Source: Acidobacteriaceae bacterium (GTDB lineage: Bacteria > Acidobacteriota > Terriglobia > Terriglobales > Acidobacteriaceae). Taken from it: 49,054 bases of DNA. Where the stretch lies: NCBI GenBank assembly GCA_003170825.1, contig PMYL01000044.1:1-49054 (forward strand). Direction: 5' to 3'. The stretch's first letter is position 1; each line of letters begins with the position of its first letter. This document shows, piece by piece, positions 7,872-15,462 of the stretch. A program made the translations under genes and the position numbers. Below the pieces are notes generated by a model. It was not told where the DNA came from. It was given only the letters and a program-made list of their open reading frames with translations, and ran no database searches.

Positions 7872-8687
7872 TTGATAACCTGCATCCGGAGAACCATACG
7901 GCCGCGGCACATAGCTCTTGGCTGCTGTCTGTTATCGGCGCCTTGGCTGTGCCTACCGCAGAGTGCCACTCAGACACCGCCTGACGCTCTGTCAATTGCG
8001 CGAGCAGCATTGCCCGACAGCACCGATCTGCCTTCCGCTCCCGAGCCGAACGGCCAGCCGGCCCAGGCCGGGAGTCCGGGGCAGGCAACAGACTCGAGTC
8101 AGACGAACCAGCCTAATCCGCAAGACCAGACCAAGCCAGGCAGCGCGCCTTCCTTGGAAGATTTGGGCTTCACTCCGCAACAGACGCAGGCGAATGCGCA
8201 GTTGCAGACGAAGCTCAATAAGCGGACGGAAATGCTCAAGATCCATCAGAGGCTCGGAATTGTCACTCTGATTCCGATGGCCGCCACGCTGATCACCGGG
8301 CCTATGGTTGGGGCGAAAGGCAAGAACGGGCAGCCGATCACTGAACCGAGCCAGGCCAATCTGGATTTCCATGCCGCACTGGGCGGGCTGACGACGGGCA
8401 TGTATTTCACGACCGCTTCCTATGCGATCTTCGCGCCCAGGGTGCCGGGGAACAAACGCCGCGGCGCCATTCGCTGGCACGAGGCGCTGGCTTTTATTCA
8501 TGGGCCGGGGATGATTGCAACTCCGATCCTGGGGTACATGGCTTACAAGCAGGAGAACGCAGGAGAAAAGGTGCACGGCATTGCAGCGGCTCACGGCGCG
8601 GTGGCGTGGACCACAGTGGCAGCCTATGGAGCCTCGATCGTTGCCGTATCGTGGCCGATCAAGTTGAAATTCTGGGAGGGAAAGTGA
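7872..8687 (+). CDS. Four-helix His-rich membrane protein, cytochrome b561-like
   Basis: Starts with TTG at 7872, preceded by GGAGGG about 11 bp upstream; no ATG is well placed. The protein is about 271 aa. An N-terminal hydrophobic segment is followed by a Pro/Gln/Ser-rich linker (about residues 30-110), then four hydrophobic helices. Each helix region carries histidine: HQRLGIVTLIPMAATLITG, DFHAALGGLTTGMYFTTASY, RWHEALAFIHGPGMIATPIL and VHGIAAAHGAVAWTTVAAYG. This layout suggests a haem-b-binding, b561-type or related four-helix membrane domain, but I cannot name the exact family. The stop overlaps the GTG start of the YceI-like gene, so the two are translationally coupled. A b561-like gene beside yceI is a known pairing in Proteobacteria (yceJ-yceI), which supports the reading. 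Substrate and electron partner are unknown. Confidence 0.75.
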   Translation: MITCIRRTIRPRHIALGCCLLSAPWLCLPQSATQTPPDALSIARAALPDSTDLPSAPEPNGQPAQAGSPGQATDSSQTNQPNPQDQTKPGSAPSLEDLGFTPQQTQANAQLQTKLNKRTEMLKIHQRLGIVTLIPMAATLITGPMVGAKGKNGQPITEPSQANLDFHAALGGLTTGMYFTTASYAIFAPRVPGNKRRGAIRWHEALAFIHGPGMIATPILGYMAYKQENAGEKVHGIAAAHGAVAWTTVAAYGASIVAVSWPIKLKFWEGK

Positions 8688-9223
8688 GCTGGAAGTTCCT
8701 GAGTGTTTTCTTGTTTTTTGCACAGCCTGCGCTGGCGCAGACCGGCAGCCAATGGGTTCTTGAGCGATCCACTCTGACCTATCACATGTCGCACCCGATG
8801 CATCAGGTCGACGGCGCGAGCCATGCGGCGAAAGGCAAGGGCACATGCCAGGGCGGACAGTGCGATTTTCTGATCGCTGCGCCAGTGAATACATTCGATT
8901 CCGGCGACAGCAACCGTGATCTTCATATGATTCAGGTTACGCGCGGCGCACAGTTCCCCATGGTCGTTGTGCGCACCCGCCTGCCCGAAGCGACGCCGCC
9001 CTCAGGAACAATCTTTGCCGATCTTGAAGTGCAATTTGCCGGTCAGACTGTCGAGTACAAACATGTGGTCTTCCAGAAGGCGACCAAAGGCAATGAAGTC
9101 GAGATCACGGGAACGGTTCCGGCCACCTGTTCTGATTTCAAGATTGACCCGCCGTCGTTCCTGACAATTCCCATCAAGAACGAGATTCCGGTGCGTGTGG
9201 ATATGACCTGGCAACCGATGTAA
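8684..9223 (+). CDS. YceI-like periplasmic protein
   Basis: A 179-aa protein starting at GTG 8684, which overlaps the previous stop in GTGA and has GGAGGG upstream; the frame extends further 5' but that would lie inside the neighbour. The start MSWKFLSVFLFFAQPALAQ is a signal peptide cut after ALA. The mature part begins SQWVLERSTLTYHMSHPMH and has the beta-rich pattern of YceI/lipocalin-like proteins (PVNTFDSGDSNRDLHM, then VTGTVPATCSDFKIDPPSFL-like strands). YceI folds bind isoprenoid-type lipids; the ligand here is unknown. Coupling to the b561-like membrane protein suggests a shared periplasmic redox or lipid role. Two cysteines (CQGGQC) could form a disulfide. Family assignment is likely and function open. 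Confidence 0.8.
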   Translation: MSWKFLSVFLFFAQPALAQTGSQWVLERSTLTYHMSHPMHQVDGASHAAKGKGTCQGGQCDFLIAAPVNTFDSGDSNRDLHMIQVTRGAQFPMVVVRTRLPEATPPSGTIFADLEVQFAGQTVEYKHVVFQKATKGNEVEITGTVPATCSDFKIDPPSFLTIPIKNEIPVRVDMTWQPM

Positions 9224-9309
9224 GAGGCAGGTGATTCTTCATCCTGAGGAAAGATGCGGAAACGGCGAGAACCATGGACACTCGCGGCTTTTTCGTCGTA
9301 CTTTGTTGC

Positions 9310-10365
9310 TTACCCCAGCCCCAGAATCCTCCGATTCGTCTTCTGATCCGCCGCGCTCCCCGCAAAATCATCGAACGCCCGGTCCGTCACCCGGATAATC
9401 CGCTCCCGAATGAACGCCGCGCCCTCCGCCGCGCCCGCCTCCGGATGCTTCAGGCAGCACTCCCACTCCAGCACCGCCCAGCCCGGATAGTCGTACTGCG
9501 CCATCTTGCTGAAGATCGAATGAAAATCGATCTGCCCGTCGCCCAGTGACCGGAACCGCCCCGGCCGATCGATCCAATCCTGGTAGCCGCCATACACCCC
9601 CGACCGCCCGCTCGGCCTGTACTCCGCGTCCTTCACATGGAACGCCCTTACCCGCTCGTGGTAAATATCCAGAAAAGCCAGGTAATCCATCTGTTGCAGG
9701 ATCATGTGGCTCGGATCGTACAAAATATTGGCCCGTGCATGTCCGCCCACCACTCCCAGAAACCGCTCGAAGGTCGCGCCGTCGTGCAGGTCCTCGCCCG
9801 GATGCAGTTCGTAACAAACGTCCACGCCTGCTTCGTCGAACACCCGCAGAATCGGCAGCCAACGCCGCCCCAGCTCCGCAAACGCCTCATCGATCAGCCC
9901 CGCCGGCCGCTGCGGCCACGGGTAGAAAAACGGCCACGCCAGCGCCCCTGAAAACGTAGCGTGCGCGTTCAGCCCCAGGTTTCGGCTCGCCTTCGCCGCA
10001 AACTCCAACTGCTCAACCGCCCACGCCTGCCGGCCCTTCAAGTCTCCCTTTAACTCCGCCGGCGCAAACCCTTCCAGCAACACATCATAAGCCCCATGGC
10101 TGGCCACCAACTGCCCCTGCAAATGCGTCGAGAGCTCGGTAACCGCAAGCCCCGCACGGCCCACCACGCCCAGCACCTCGTCGCAGTAGTCCTGGCTCTC
10201 CGCGGCCAGCTTCAAATCGAACAGTCGCTTGTCCCAGCTCGGAATCTGCACGCCCGTAAATCCCAACCCCGCCGCCCAATGCGCCATCCCTTCCAGCGTA
10301 TTGAATGGCGCCGTATCCCCCGCAAACTGCGCCAGAAAAATCCCCGGCCCCTTGATCGTCTTCAT
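9310..10365 (-). CDS. Sugar phosphate isomerase/epimerase (xylose isomerase-like TIM barrel)
   Basis: A 351-aa cytosolic protein of the AP endonuclease 2/xylose isomerase-like family. Probable metal ligands are visible: E in CYELHPGEDLHDG, D in LYDPSHM, H/D in FHVKDAEYRP and E in AVLEWE. ATG at 10365 is chosen because GGAGAGATGAG lies just upstream; the open frame extends 58 codons further but into a palindromic repeat. It is the last gene of a minus-strand sugar operon, 94 bp after the Gfo/Idh/MocA gene with which such isomerases commonly pair (compare IolE/IolG-type couples). The substrate is unknown; a keto sugar or inositol-type intermediate is the reasonable inference. Confidence 0.88.
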   Translation of the reverse strand: MKTIKGPGIFLAQFAGDTAPFNTLEGMAHWAAGLGFTGVQIPSWDKRLFDLKLAAESQDYCDEVLGVVGRAGLAVTELSTHLQGQLVASHGAYDVLLEGFAPAELKGDLKGRQAWAVEQLEFAAKASRNLGLNAHATFSGALAWPFFYPWPQRPAGLIDEAFAELGRRWLPILRVFDEAGVDVCYELHPGEDLHDGATFERFLGVVGGHARANILYDPSHMILQQMDYLAFLDIYHERVRAFHVKDAEYRPSGRSGVYGGYQDWIDRPGRFRSLGDGQIDFHSIFSKMAQYDYPGWAVLEWECCLKHPEAGAAEGAAFIRERIIRVTDRAFDDFAGSAADQKTNRRILGLG

Positions 10366-10391
10366 CTCATCTCTCCTGCATTGATGGGTGC

Positions 10392-10426
10392 CCCATCCAT
10401 TCCGCGCTTTATGCGGAATGGGTGGG
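10392..10426. repeat. Palindromic repeat between two operon genes
   Basis: A 14-bp stem CCCATCCATTCCGC pairs with GCGGAATGGGTGGG (one G-T) around the loop GCTTTAT. It resembles the outer arm of the repeat at 33795-33877 (GTGCCCCATCC ... GGGTGGGA). It lies in the 94-bp gap between the Gfo/Idh/MocA stop and the isomerase start and could stabilise or split the transcript. Confidence 0.65.
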
Positions 10427-10459
10427 AGACCACGACCGCTTCCCCCGCTGTCCCGAGCC

Positions 10460-11617
10460 CTAAAACTCCACCCAGCTTCCCTCGCGGCTGCTCTCGATGG
10501 CGCGCTCGATAAACCGCATCCCGCGTACCCCGGCCACAATCCCCGGCAGCGTCGCCGGCAAGGGATTCGCCTCTCCCCGCCGCCACGCGATCAACCCATC
10601 GGCAAACTCCCGGTAGAGCACCGCAAAGGCCTCGATATACCCCTCCGGGTGCCCTCCCGGCAGCCGAGTAACGGCGCGCGCGCCCTCGCTCAGATAACTC
10701 CCTGCCGCGTGGCGGATCTCCTCCGGCCCATCCACCCATTTCACCCGCAGCCGGTTGGGGTCTTCCTGCCGCCAATCGATCGAGCCGTTCTCTCCATACA
10801 CGCGCAGCCGCAACCCGTTGCCCTCGCCCGCCGCCACCTGCGACGCCATCAGAACCCCGGTCGCGCCATTGTTCAGGCGCAGCATCGCATTGCAATCGTC
10901 GTCCAGCCGCCGCCCTTCCACCACTGTGCGTAGCGCGGCGTTCAGGCTCGTCACCTCGAGACCGGTCACATACTCCACCAGATGAAACGCGTGGGTGCCG
11001 ATATCGCCGATACAGCCGCCCGGCCCATTCAGCGCCGGATCGGAGCGCCACGCGGCCTGCTTCTGCCCCGTATTCTCAAGCGGCCTGCTCAACCACCCCT
11101 GCAAATACTCCACCGCAATCTTGCGAATCGCTCCCAATTGCCCACTGGCGCAAACCGCGCGCGCCTCCCGCACCAGCGCATAACCGGCATACGTATGCGT
11201 CAGCGCATAAGGCAAACCTGCTTTCGCCACCGCCGCCTCCAGCGCCAGCGCCTCCGCATACGTAGCCGTCGCCGGCTTGTCGCTCACCACCGCAAAACCC
11301 GCCTCCAGCGCAGCCGCCGCTACCGGCAGGTGCAAATGGTTCGGCGTGGCGATCGCCACAAAGTCGATCGCATCGGGCCGCTCCCGCTCTGCTTCCAGCA
11401 TCTCCCGGTAGCCCGCATACGCCCTGCCCGGGTCGATTCCGAAGCCAACGCCAGCCGCGCGCGACCGCTCTGCCGACTGCGAGAACGCCCCGGCAACCAG
11501 TTCGATCCTGCCGTCCAGCTCGGCCGCCATGCGATGCACCGGACCGATGAACGCTCCCGGTCCGCCACCCACCATGCCCATCCGCAACTTCCGCAGCTCT
11601 GTCATTTCGGCTTCCAT
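10460..11617 (-). CDS. Gfo/Idh/MocA family oxidoreductase
   Basis: A cytosolic 385-aa NAD(P)-dependent dehydrogenase. The N-terminal Rossmann motif is GMVGGGPGAFIG near residue 14. SDKPATATYAEA stands where the EKP motif is usual and keeps the lysine. GGCIGDIGTHAFHLVEYVTG holds the conserved DIGTH histidine. No signal peptide is seen, unlike the paralogue at 6675-7757. ATG at 11617 gives MEAEMTELRKLRMG; the ATG four codons later is equally possible. It follows the MFS gene by 22 bp and precedes the TIM-barrel isomerase in the same operon, so it probably oxidises a sugar, sugar acid or inositol-type compound brought in by the transporter. The exact substrate cannot be read from sequence. Confidence 0.9.
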   Translation of the reverse strand: MEAEMTELRKLRMGMVGGGPGAFIGPVHRMAAELDGRIELVAGAFSQSAERSRAAGVGFGIDPGRAYAGYREMLEAERERPDAIDFVAIATPNHLHLPVAAAALEAGFAVVSDKPATATYAEALALEAAVAKAGLPYALTHTYAGYALVREARAVCASGQLGAIRKIAVEYLQGWLSRPLENTGQKQAAWRSDPALNGPGGCIGDIGTHAFHLVEYVTGLEVTSLNAALRTVVEGRRLDDDCNAMLRLNNGATGVLMASQVAAGEGNGLRLRVYGENGSIDWRQEDPNRLRVKWVDGPEEIRHAAGSYLSEGARAVTRLPGGHPEGYIEAFAVLYREFADGLIAWRRGEANPLPATLPGIVAGVRGMRFIERAIESSREGSWVEF

Positions 11618-11639
11618 TTTCTTTGCATCCAGCCGTGCC

Positions 11640-12956
11640 CTAGCCTTGCGGCATGGCCCGCTTCAGCCCCGGCGCCAGCGTCCGCAATATCACTAATGCG
11701 ACAAGATAGGCTGAGGCGGAATAGAGAAACAGCGGCACATAACTGTGCGTGAACTGCAGGATATGTCCCGCTACCGCCGCAAAGATGGCTCCTCCCAATG
11801 CCCCGGCCACCTGCCCGAAGCTCACCACCGTCCCCACATACTCGTGAGGAAACATATCCGGAACCGTGGTAAAGATGTTGGCTGACCACCCCTGGTGCGC
11901 GCTGGCGCCCAGGCTCAGCAGCGCCACCGCGCCCCACTCCGAGTGCAGGCCCCCCGCAAACCCGATCGGCACAACCAGGCACGCGCAAGTAAGCATGGCA
12001 GCCAGCCGCGCGGGCTTCAGCCCCATTCCCAGCCGCTCGTAGCCACGCGGCAGCCAGCCCCCGCAAACACTCCCCACCGTCGAAAGGCAATAAATCACAA
12101 TCAGCGGCGGTCCCAGATGCGACAGGTTCAGATTGAACCGCGAACTGAAGTAGCCAGGAAGCCAAAACAGAAAGAACCACCAAACTGGATCGGTGAGAAA
12201 TTTGCCCAGCGCAAAACCCCACGTCTGCCGGTAGCCCAGCAGCTTCCACCATGCGGGTCGCGGGCCGGGCGGCGGCACAATCACCACCCCGCGGCTCCAT
12301 TCCATCGACTCCTTCGGCGTCCGGTACTTCAACGACCACCAGACAATCCAGCTCGCGCTGAACAACCCGGTCGTGAGAAAGGCCGCGCGCCATCCAAAGT
12401 GCCACGCTACCCACGGCACAACCGCCGGAGCCAGAATCGCCCCCACGCACGCGCCGGAGTTGAAGATGCCCGTGGCCAGCGACCGCTCCCTGGGCGGAAA
12501 CCACTCCGCCGTCGCCTTGATCGCCGCGGGAAAATTGCCGCTCTCGCCCAGTCCCAGGAAGACTCGCGCCACGCCGAACCCGAAGACCGAATTCACCAGC
12601 GCGTGCCCCATCGCCGCCAGGCTCCACACGCCGGTAACGATCGGGTAGCCCTTGCGGCATCCTAGCCGGTCCACCAACCGCCCCGCAAAAATCACCCCCA
12701 GCGCATACGCAATCTGGAACGCGCCCACGATGTTGCCGTACTGCACCTCGGTCATGCTGAGCGACCGCTCAACCGTCGGCCATCCTGTCAGCAGCGGCGC
12801 CAGGTGGATCGTGCTCTGCGCAAGCACCGGCTTCAGGATGGCGATCACCTGCCGGTCCATGTAGTTGATCGACGTGGCCACAAACAGCATGGCGCAGACG
12901 GTCCAGCGCCCAGGGAGCGCGGGTGGTTCCGCTAACAACTCGGTTCGATCGTTCAC
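11640..12956 (-). CDS. MFS transporter, hexuronate (ExuT/ACS) type
   Basis: A 438-aa integral inner-membrane protein with about 12 hydrophobic helices. Helix 1 ends in SINYMDRQVIAILKP, typical of the anion:cation symporter/ExuT family, and the MFS loop motif is GRLVDRLGCRKGYP. RVFLGLGESGNFPAAIKATAEWF is a strong ExuT/GudP-like signature. The start is GTG at 12956. Its place between a uxaC-SDR pair upstream and sugar-modifying enzymes downstream supports uptake of glucuronate or galacturonate by proton symport. The 125-bp gap to the SDR holds a small GTACGG/CCGTAC hairpin near 13018-13037 that could be an intra-operon processing site. Confidence 0.9.
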   Translation of the reverse strand: MNDRTELLAEPPALPGRWTVCAMLFVATSINYMDRQVIAILKPVLAQSTIHLAPLLTGWPTVERSLSMTEVQYGNIVGAFQIAYALGVIFAGRLVDRLGCRKGYPIVTGVWSLAAMGHALVNSVFGFGVARVFLGLGESGNFPAAIKATAEWFPPRERSLATGIFNSGACVGAILAPAVVPWVAWHFGWRAAFLTTGLFSASWIVWWSLKYRTPKESMEWSRGVVIVPPPGPRPAWWKLLGYRQTWGFALGKFLTDPVWWFFLFWLPGYFSSRFNLNLSHLGPPLIVIYCLSTVGSVCGGWLPRGYERLGMGLKPARLAAMLTCACLVVPIGFAGGLHSEWGAVALLSLGASAHQGWSANIFTTVPDMFPHEYVGTVVSFGQVAGALGGAIFAAVAGHILQFTHSYVPLFLYSASAYLVALVILRTLAPGLKRAMPQG

Positions 12957-13081
12957 TCAGTTATCCGCCACCTGACGTGCCATCTAGCTTGCGGTTGATG
13001 GGTTATTGAGTGAAGAGTACGGCTTTGGCCCGTACCCTTCATCCTCCTGGTTTCCGGAGTGGTTCTTAGGCCAAAAATCCG

Positions 13082-13873
13082 TTACTGATTCACTCCGCTG
13101 GCCAGAAAGCCTCCATCGACCGCCAAAGTCAGTCCGGTGACGAACGAAGCGGCATCGGAGGAGAGGAAGATTGCGGCTCCGATGAGCTCCTCAGTCTTGC
13201 CGAAGCGGCCCATCGGCGTGCGCATCAGCAGCTCCTTGCCGCGCGGCGTGCTGTCCAGCAGGTCTGCATTCAGGTCGGTGCGGAAGACGCCGGGAGCGAT
13301 GGCGTTCACGGCAACGCCCTTGCCCGACCATTCGACGGCCAGCGAGCGGGTGAGCGAGCTTACGCCTGCCTTGCTGGCTGCGTAGGCGGCCACTTCAGTG
13401 AACGCTACAAAGCTGTTCAGCGAGGCGATGTTGACGATGCGTCCGTAGCCGCGATCCAGCATGTGCTTGCCGAAGACCTGGCAGGCGCGCAGCGTTCCAG
13501 TGAGGTTGGTATCGATAATGCCGTTCCACTCTTCTTCCGAGACGGTCAGCGTGGGCGTGCGCTTGATTCTTCCCGCGCAATTGATGAGGATGTCGACTTT
13601 GCCGAAGCGCTCGAGCGTAGCGGCCAGCAATTGTTCCAGCGATCCGCGGTCGCCAACGTCCGCTGAGACGCGCAGGGTTTGTCGCCCGCGCTGCTCGATC
13701 TCGGCGGCGGTTCCGTCCACCATTTGCTGATTGTTCCGCTGCGCCGGGAAGCCCGGCGCGACGACATCGGCGCCGGCCTCGGCGAGGCCCAGGCTCAGGG
13801 CGCGCCCAATGCCGGAGGTCCCTCCGGTTACAACTGCAATTTTGCCTTCAAGGCTGAATAGCTGAGTGCTCAT
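13082..13873 (-). CDS. SDR-family sugar-acid dehydrogenase (KduD/gluconate 5-dehydrogenase-like)
   Basis: A 263-aa classical short-chain dehydrogenase. The cofactor motif is TGGTSGIG near residue 17, NCAGR follows, the catalytic Ser lies in IVNIASLNSF, and the YAASK motif holds the catalytic Tyr and Lys. The ending GGFLASG is typical of the class. The start has GGAG eight bases upstream. The position directly after uxaC suggests it reduces or oxidises a keto-uronate or 2-keto-3-deoxy sugar acid, replacing the mannitol-dehydrogenase-type UxaB/UxuB absent here. KduD-like and gluconate 5-dehydrogenase-like readings are both compatible, so no symbol is given. Confidence 0.88.
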   Translation of the reverse strand: MSTQLFSLEGKIAVVTGGTSGIGRALSLGLAEAGADVVAPGFPAQRNNQQMVDGTAAEIEQRGRQTLRVSADVGDRGSLEQLLAATLERFGKVDILINCAGRIKRTPTLTVSEEEWNGIIDTNLTGTLRACQVFGKHMLDRGYGRIVNIASLNSFVAFTEVAAYAASKAGVSSLTRSLAVEWSGKGVAVNAIAPGVFRTDLNADLLDSTPRGKELLMRTPMGRFGKTEELIGAAIFLSSDAASFVTGLTLAVDGGFLASGVNQ

Positions 13874-13954
13874 GGTTTCTCCATTCCGGTTGTGCAGAGC
13901 GGTGGCTCCGGTTGTTTAAACAGTGCTTCTCGATTCCTGGCGGTTGTGCGGAGC

Positions 13955-15361
13955 CTACAGCCGGTACGCCCTTTTGACCAACCCCACCGTCAGTTCCTGC
14001 GCCAACTCCACCGCCTCATCCTCATCGATGCGATGCTCGGCTACCAGCCGCGCAAGGAACCCCGCGTCCATGCGCCGGGCCACGTCGTGCCGCGCCGGAA
14101 TCGACAGAAACGCCCGCGTGTCGTCGTTGAAGCCCACGGTGTTATAGAAACCGGCCGTCTCCGTCGCCTGTTCGCGGAAGCGCCTCATCCCCTCCGGGCT
14201 GTCGTGGAACCACCACGGCGGCCCTAACTTCAAACAAGGATAATGCCCCGCCAGCGGCGCCAGTTCCCTGCTGTACGCGGTCTCATCCAGCGTAAACAGA
14301 ATAATCGTTAGCCCCGCCTCGTTGCCGAACCGGTTCAGCAGCGGCCGCAGCGCCTCGACATACCCGGTTGGTCCCGGAATGTCGGCGCCCATATCGCGGC
14401 CATAACGCGCAAAAAGCTGCGCATTGTGGTTGCGCGCCGAGCCGGGATGGATCTGCATCACCAGGCCGTCCGCCAGGCTCATGCGCGCCATCTCGGTCAG
14501 CATCTGCGCGCGGAAAAGCTCATGCTCCGCCGCCCCAGCCGTCCCCTCCATCACCGATGCGAACAGCCGCGAAGCCTCCGGCTCGCTCAAGTCCGCCGTT
14601 TGCGCTGTCGGATGCCCGTGATCGGTAGCCGTCGCGCCCAGTGTCTTGAAATACTGCCTGCGCGCCTCCAACGCCCGCAGATACCCGCGCCAGGCGGCCG
14701 TATCCTCGCCGGTCAACGCCCCCAGCGCCTCAACGTTGGCGGCAAAACCGTCAAATGCCGGATCGACCACCGGATCGGGCCGGAATGTAGGCACAATCCT
14801 CCCCTTCCACACCCCTGAACGAGCCAGGTCGCGGATCGCCGCATGGTCCTTGAGCGAGTCCAGCGGCGAATCGGTGGTGGCGAGCACCTCGATCCCGAAC
14901 CGCTCAAACAGCGCCCGCGGCAAAAACTCCGCCGTGGCCAGCTTGGCCTCGATCACGTCATAGTAGTTGTCCGCCGTTGCCGCCGAAAGCCGCTCCGTAA
15001 GCCCGAACTGCTCCTGAAAGGCGAAGTCCAGCCATAGCCTGGTGGGCGTGCCGCGAAACAAGTGGTAGTGGCTGGCAAAGATCCGCCACACCTTGCGCGG
15101 CTCGGCAATCCTCGCCTGGCCGATCTCCAGCTCTTCCAGCGTTACTCCCTGGCTGTACAACATGCGGAAGACGTAGTGGTCCGGCTGCACGAATAGCGCC
15201 ACCGGATCGGGAATCGGCTGGTTCTGCGCAAACCACCCCGCCTGTGTGTGCCCATGCGGGCTCACAATGGGCAACCCCCGAATCCCTGCATACAGCCGCC
15301 GGGCAATGGCCCGTGTTCTCTCTTCCGCCGGAAACAGCCGGTCTTCGTGGAGCAGCGCCAT
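13955..15361 (-). CDS. uxaC: Glucuronate/galacturonate isomerase
   Basis: A 468-aa member of the amidohydrolase-fold UxaC family. It converts D-glucuronate to D-fructuronate and D-galacturonate to D-tagaturonate, the entry step of hexuronate catabolism. Family features include VSPHGHTQAGWFAQNQ near residue 33 (metal-binding His pair), FGIEVLATTDSPLDSLKDH, and the C-terminal FNDDTRAFLSIPARHDVARR. Length agrees with the family (about 470 aa). ATG at 15361 has GAGGAGACGAGG just upstream. It is the promoter-proximal gene of the operon, 81 bp before the SDR, and lies 101 bp after uvrA on the same strand. Confidence 0.95.
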   Translation of the reverse strand: MALLHEDRLFPAEERTRAIARRLYAGIRGLPIVSPHGHTQAGWFAQNQPIPDPVALFVQPDHYVFRMLYSQGVTLEELEIGQARIAEPRKVWRIFASHYHLFRGTPTRLWLDFAFQEQFGLTERLSAATADNYYDVIEAKLATAEFLPRALFERFGIEVLATTDSPLDSLKDHAAIRDLARSGVWKGRIVPTFRPDPVVDPAFDGFAANVEALGALTGEDTAAWRGYLRALEARRQYFKTLGATATDHGHPTAQTADLSEPEASRLFASVMEGTAGAAEHELFRAQMLTEMARMSLADGLVMQIHPGSARNHNAQLFARYGRDMGADIPGPTGYVEALRPLLNRFGNEAGLTIILFTLDETAYSRELAPLAGHYPCLKLGPPWWFHDSPEGMRRFREQATETAGFYNTVGFNDDTRAFLSIPARHDVARRMDAGFLARLVAEHRIDEDEAVELAQELTVGLVKRAYRL

Positions 15362-15462
15362 CCTCGTCTCCTCTTCGTTCTCCAGTATCGCTCATGGCAG
15401 CCCGTGCATACCCGCTGCCGCAACCAACCCCAGATTCAAAAAATCCCTTGATCGAACCATCC

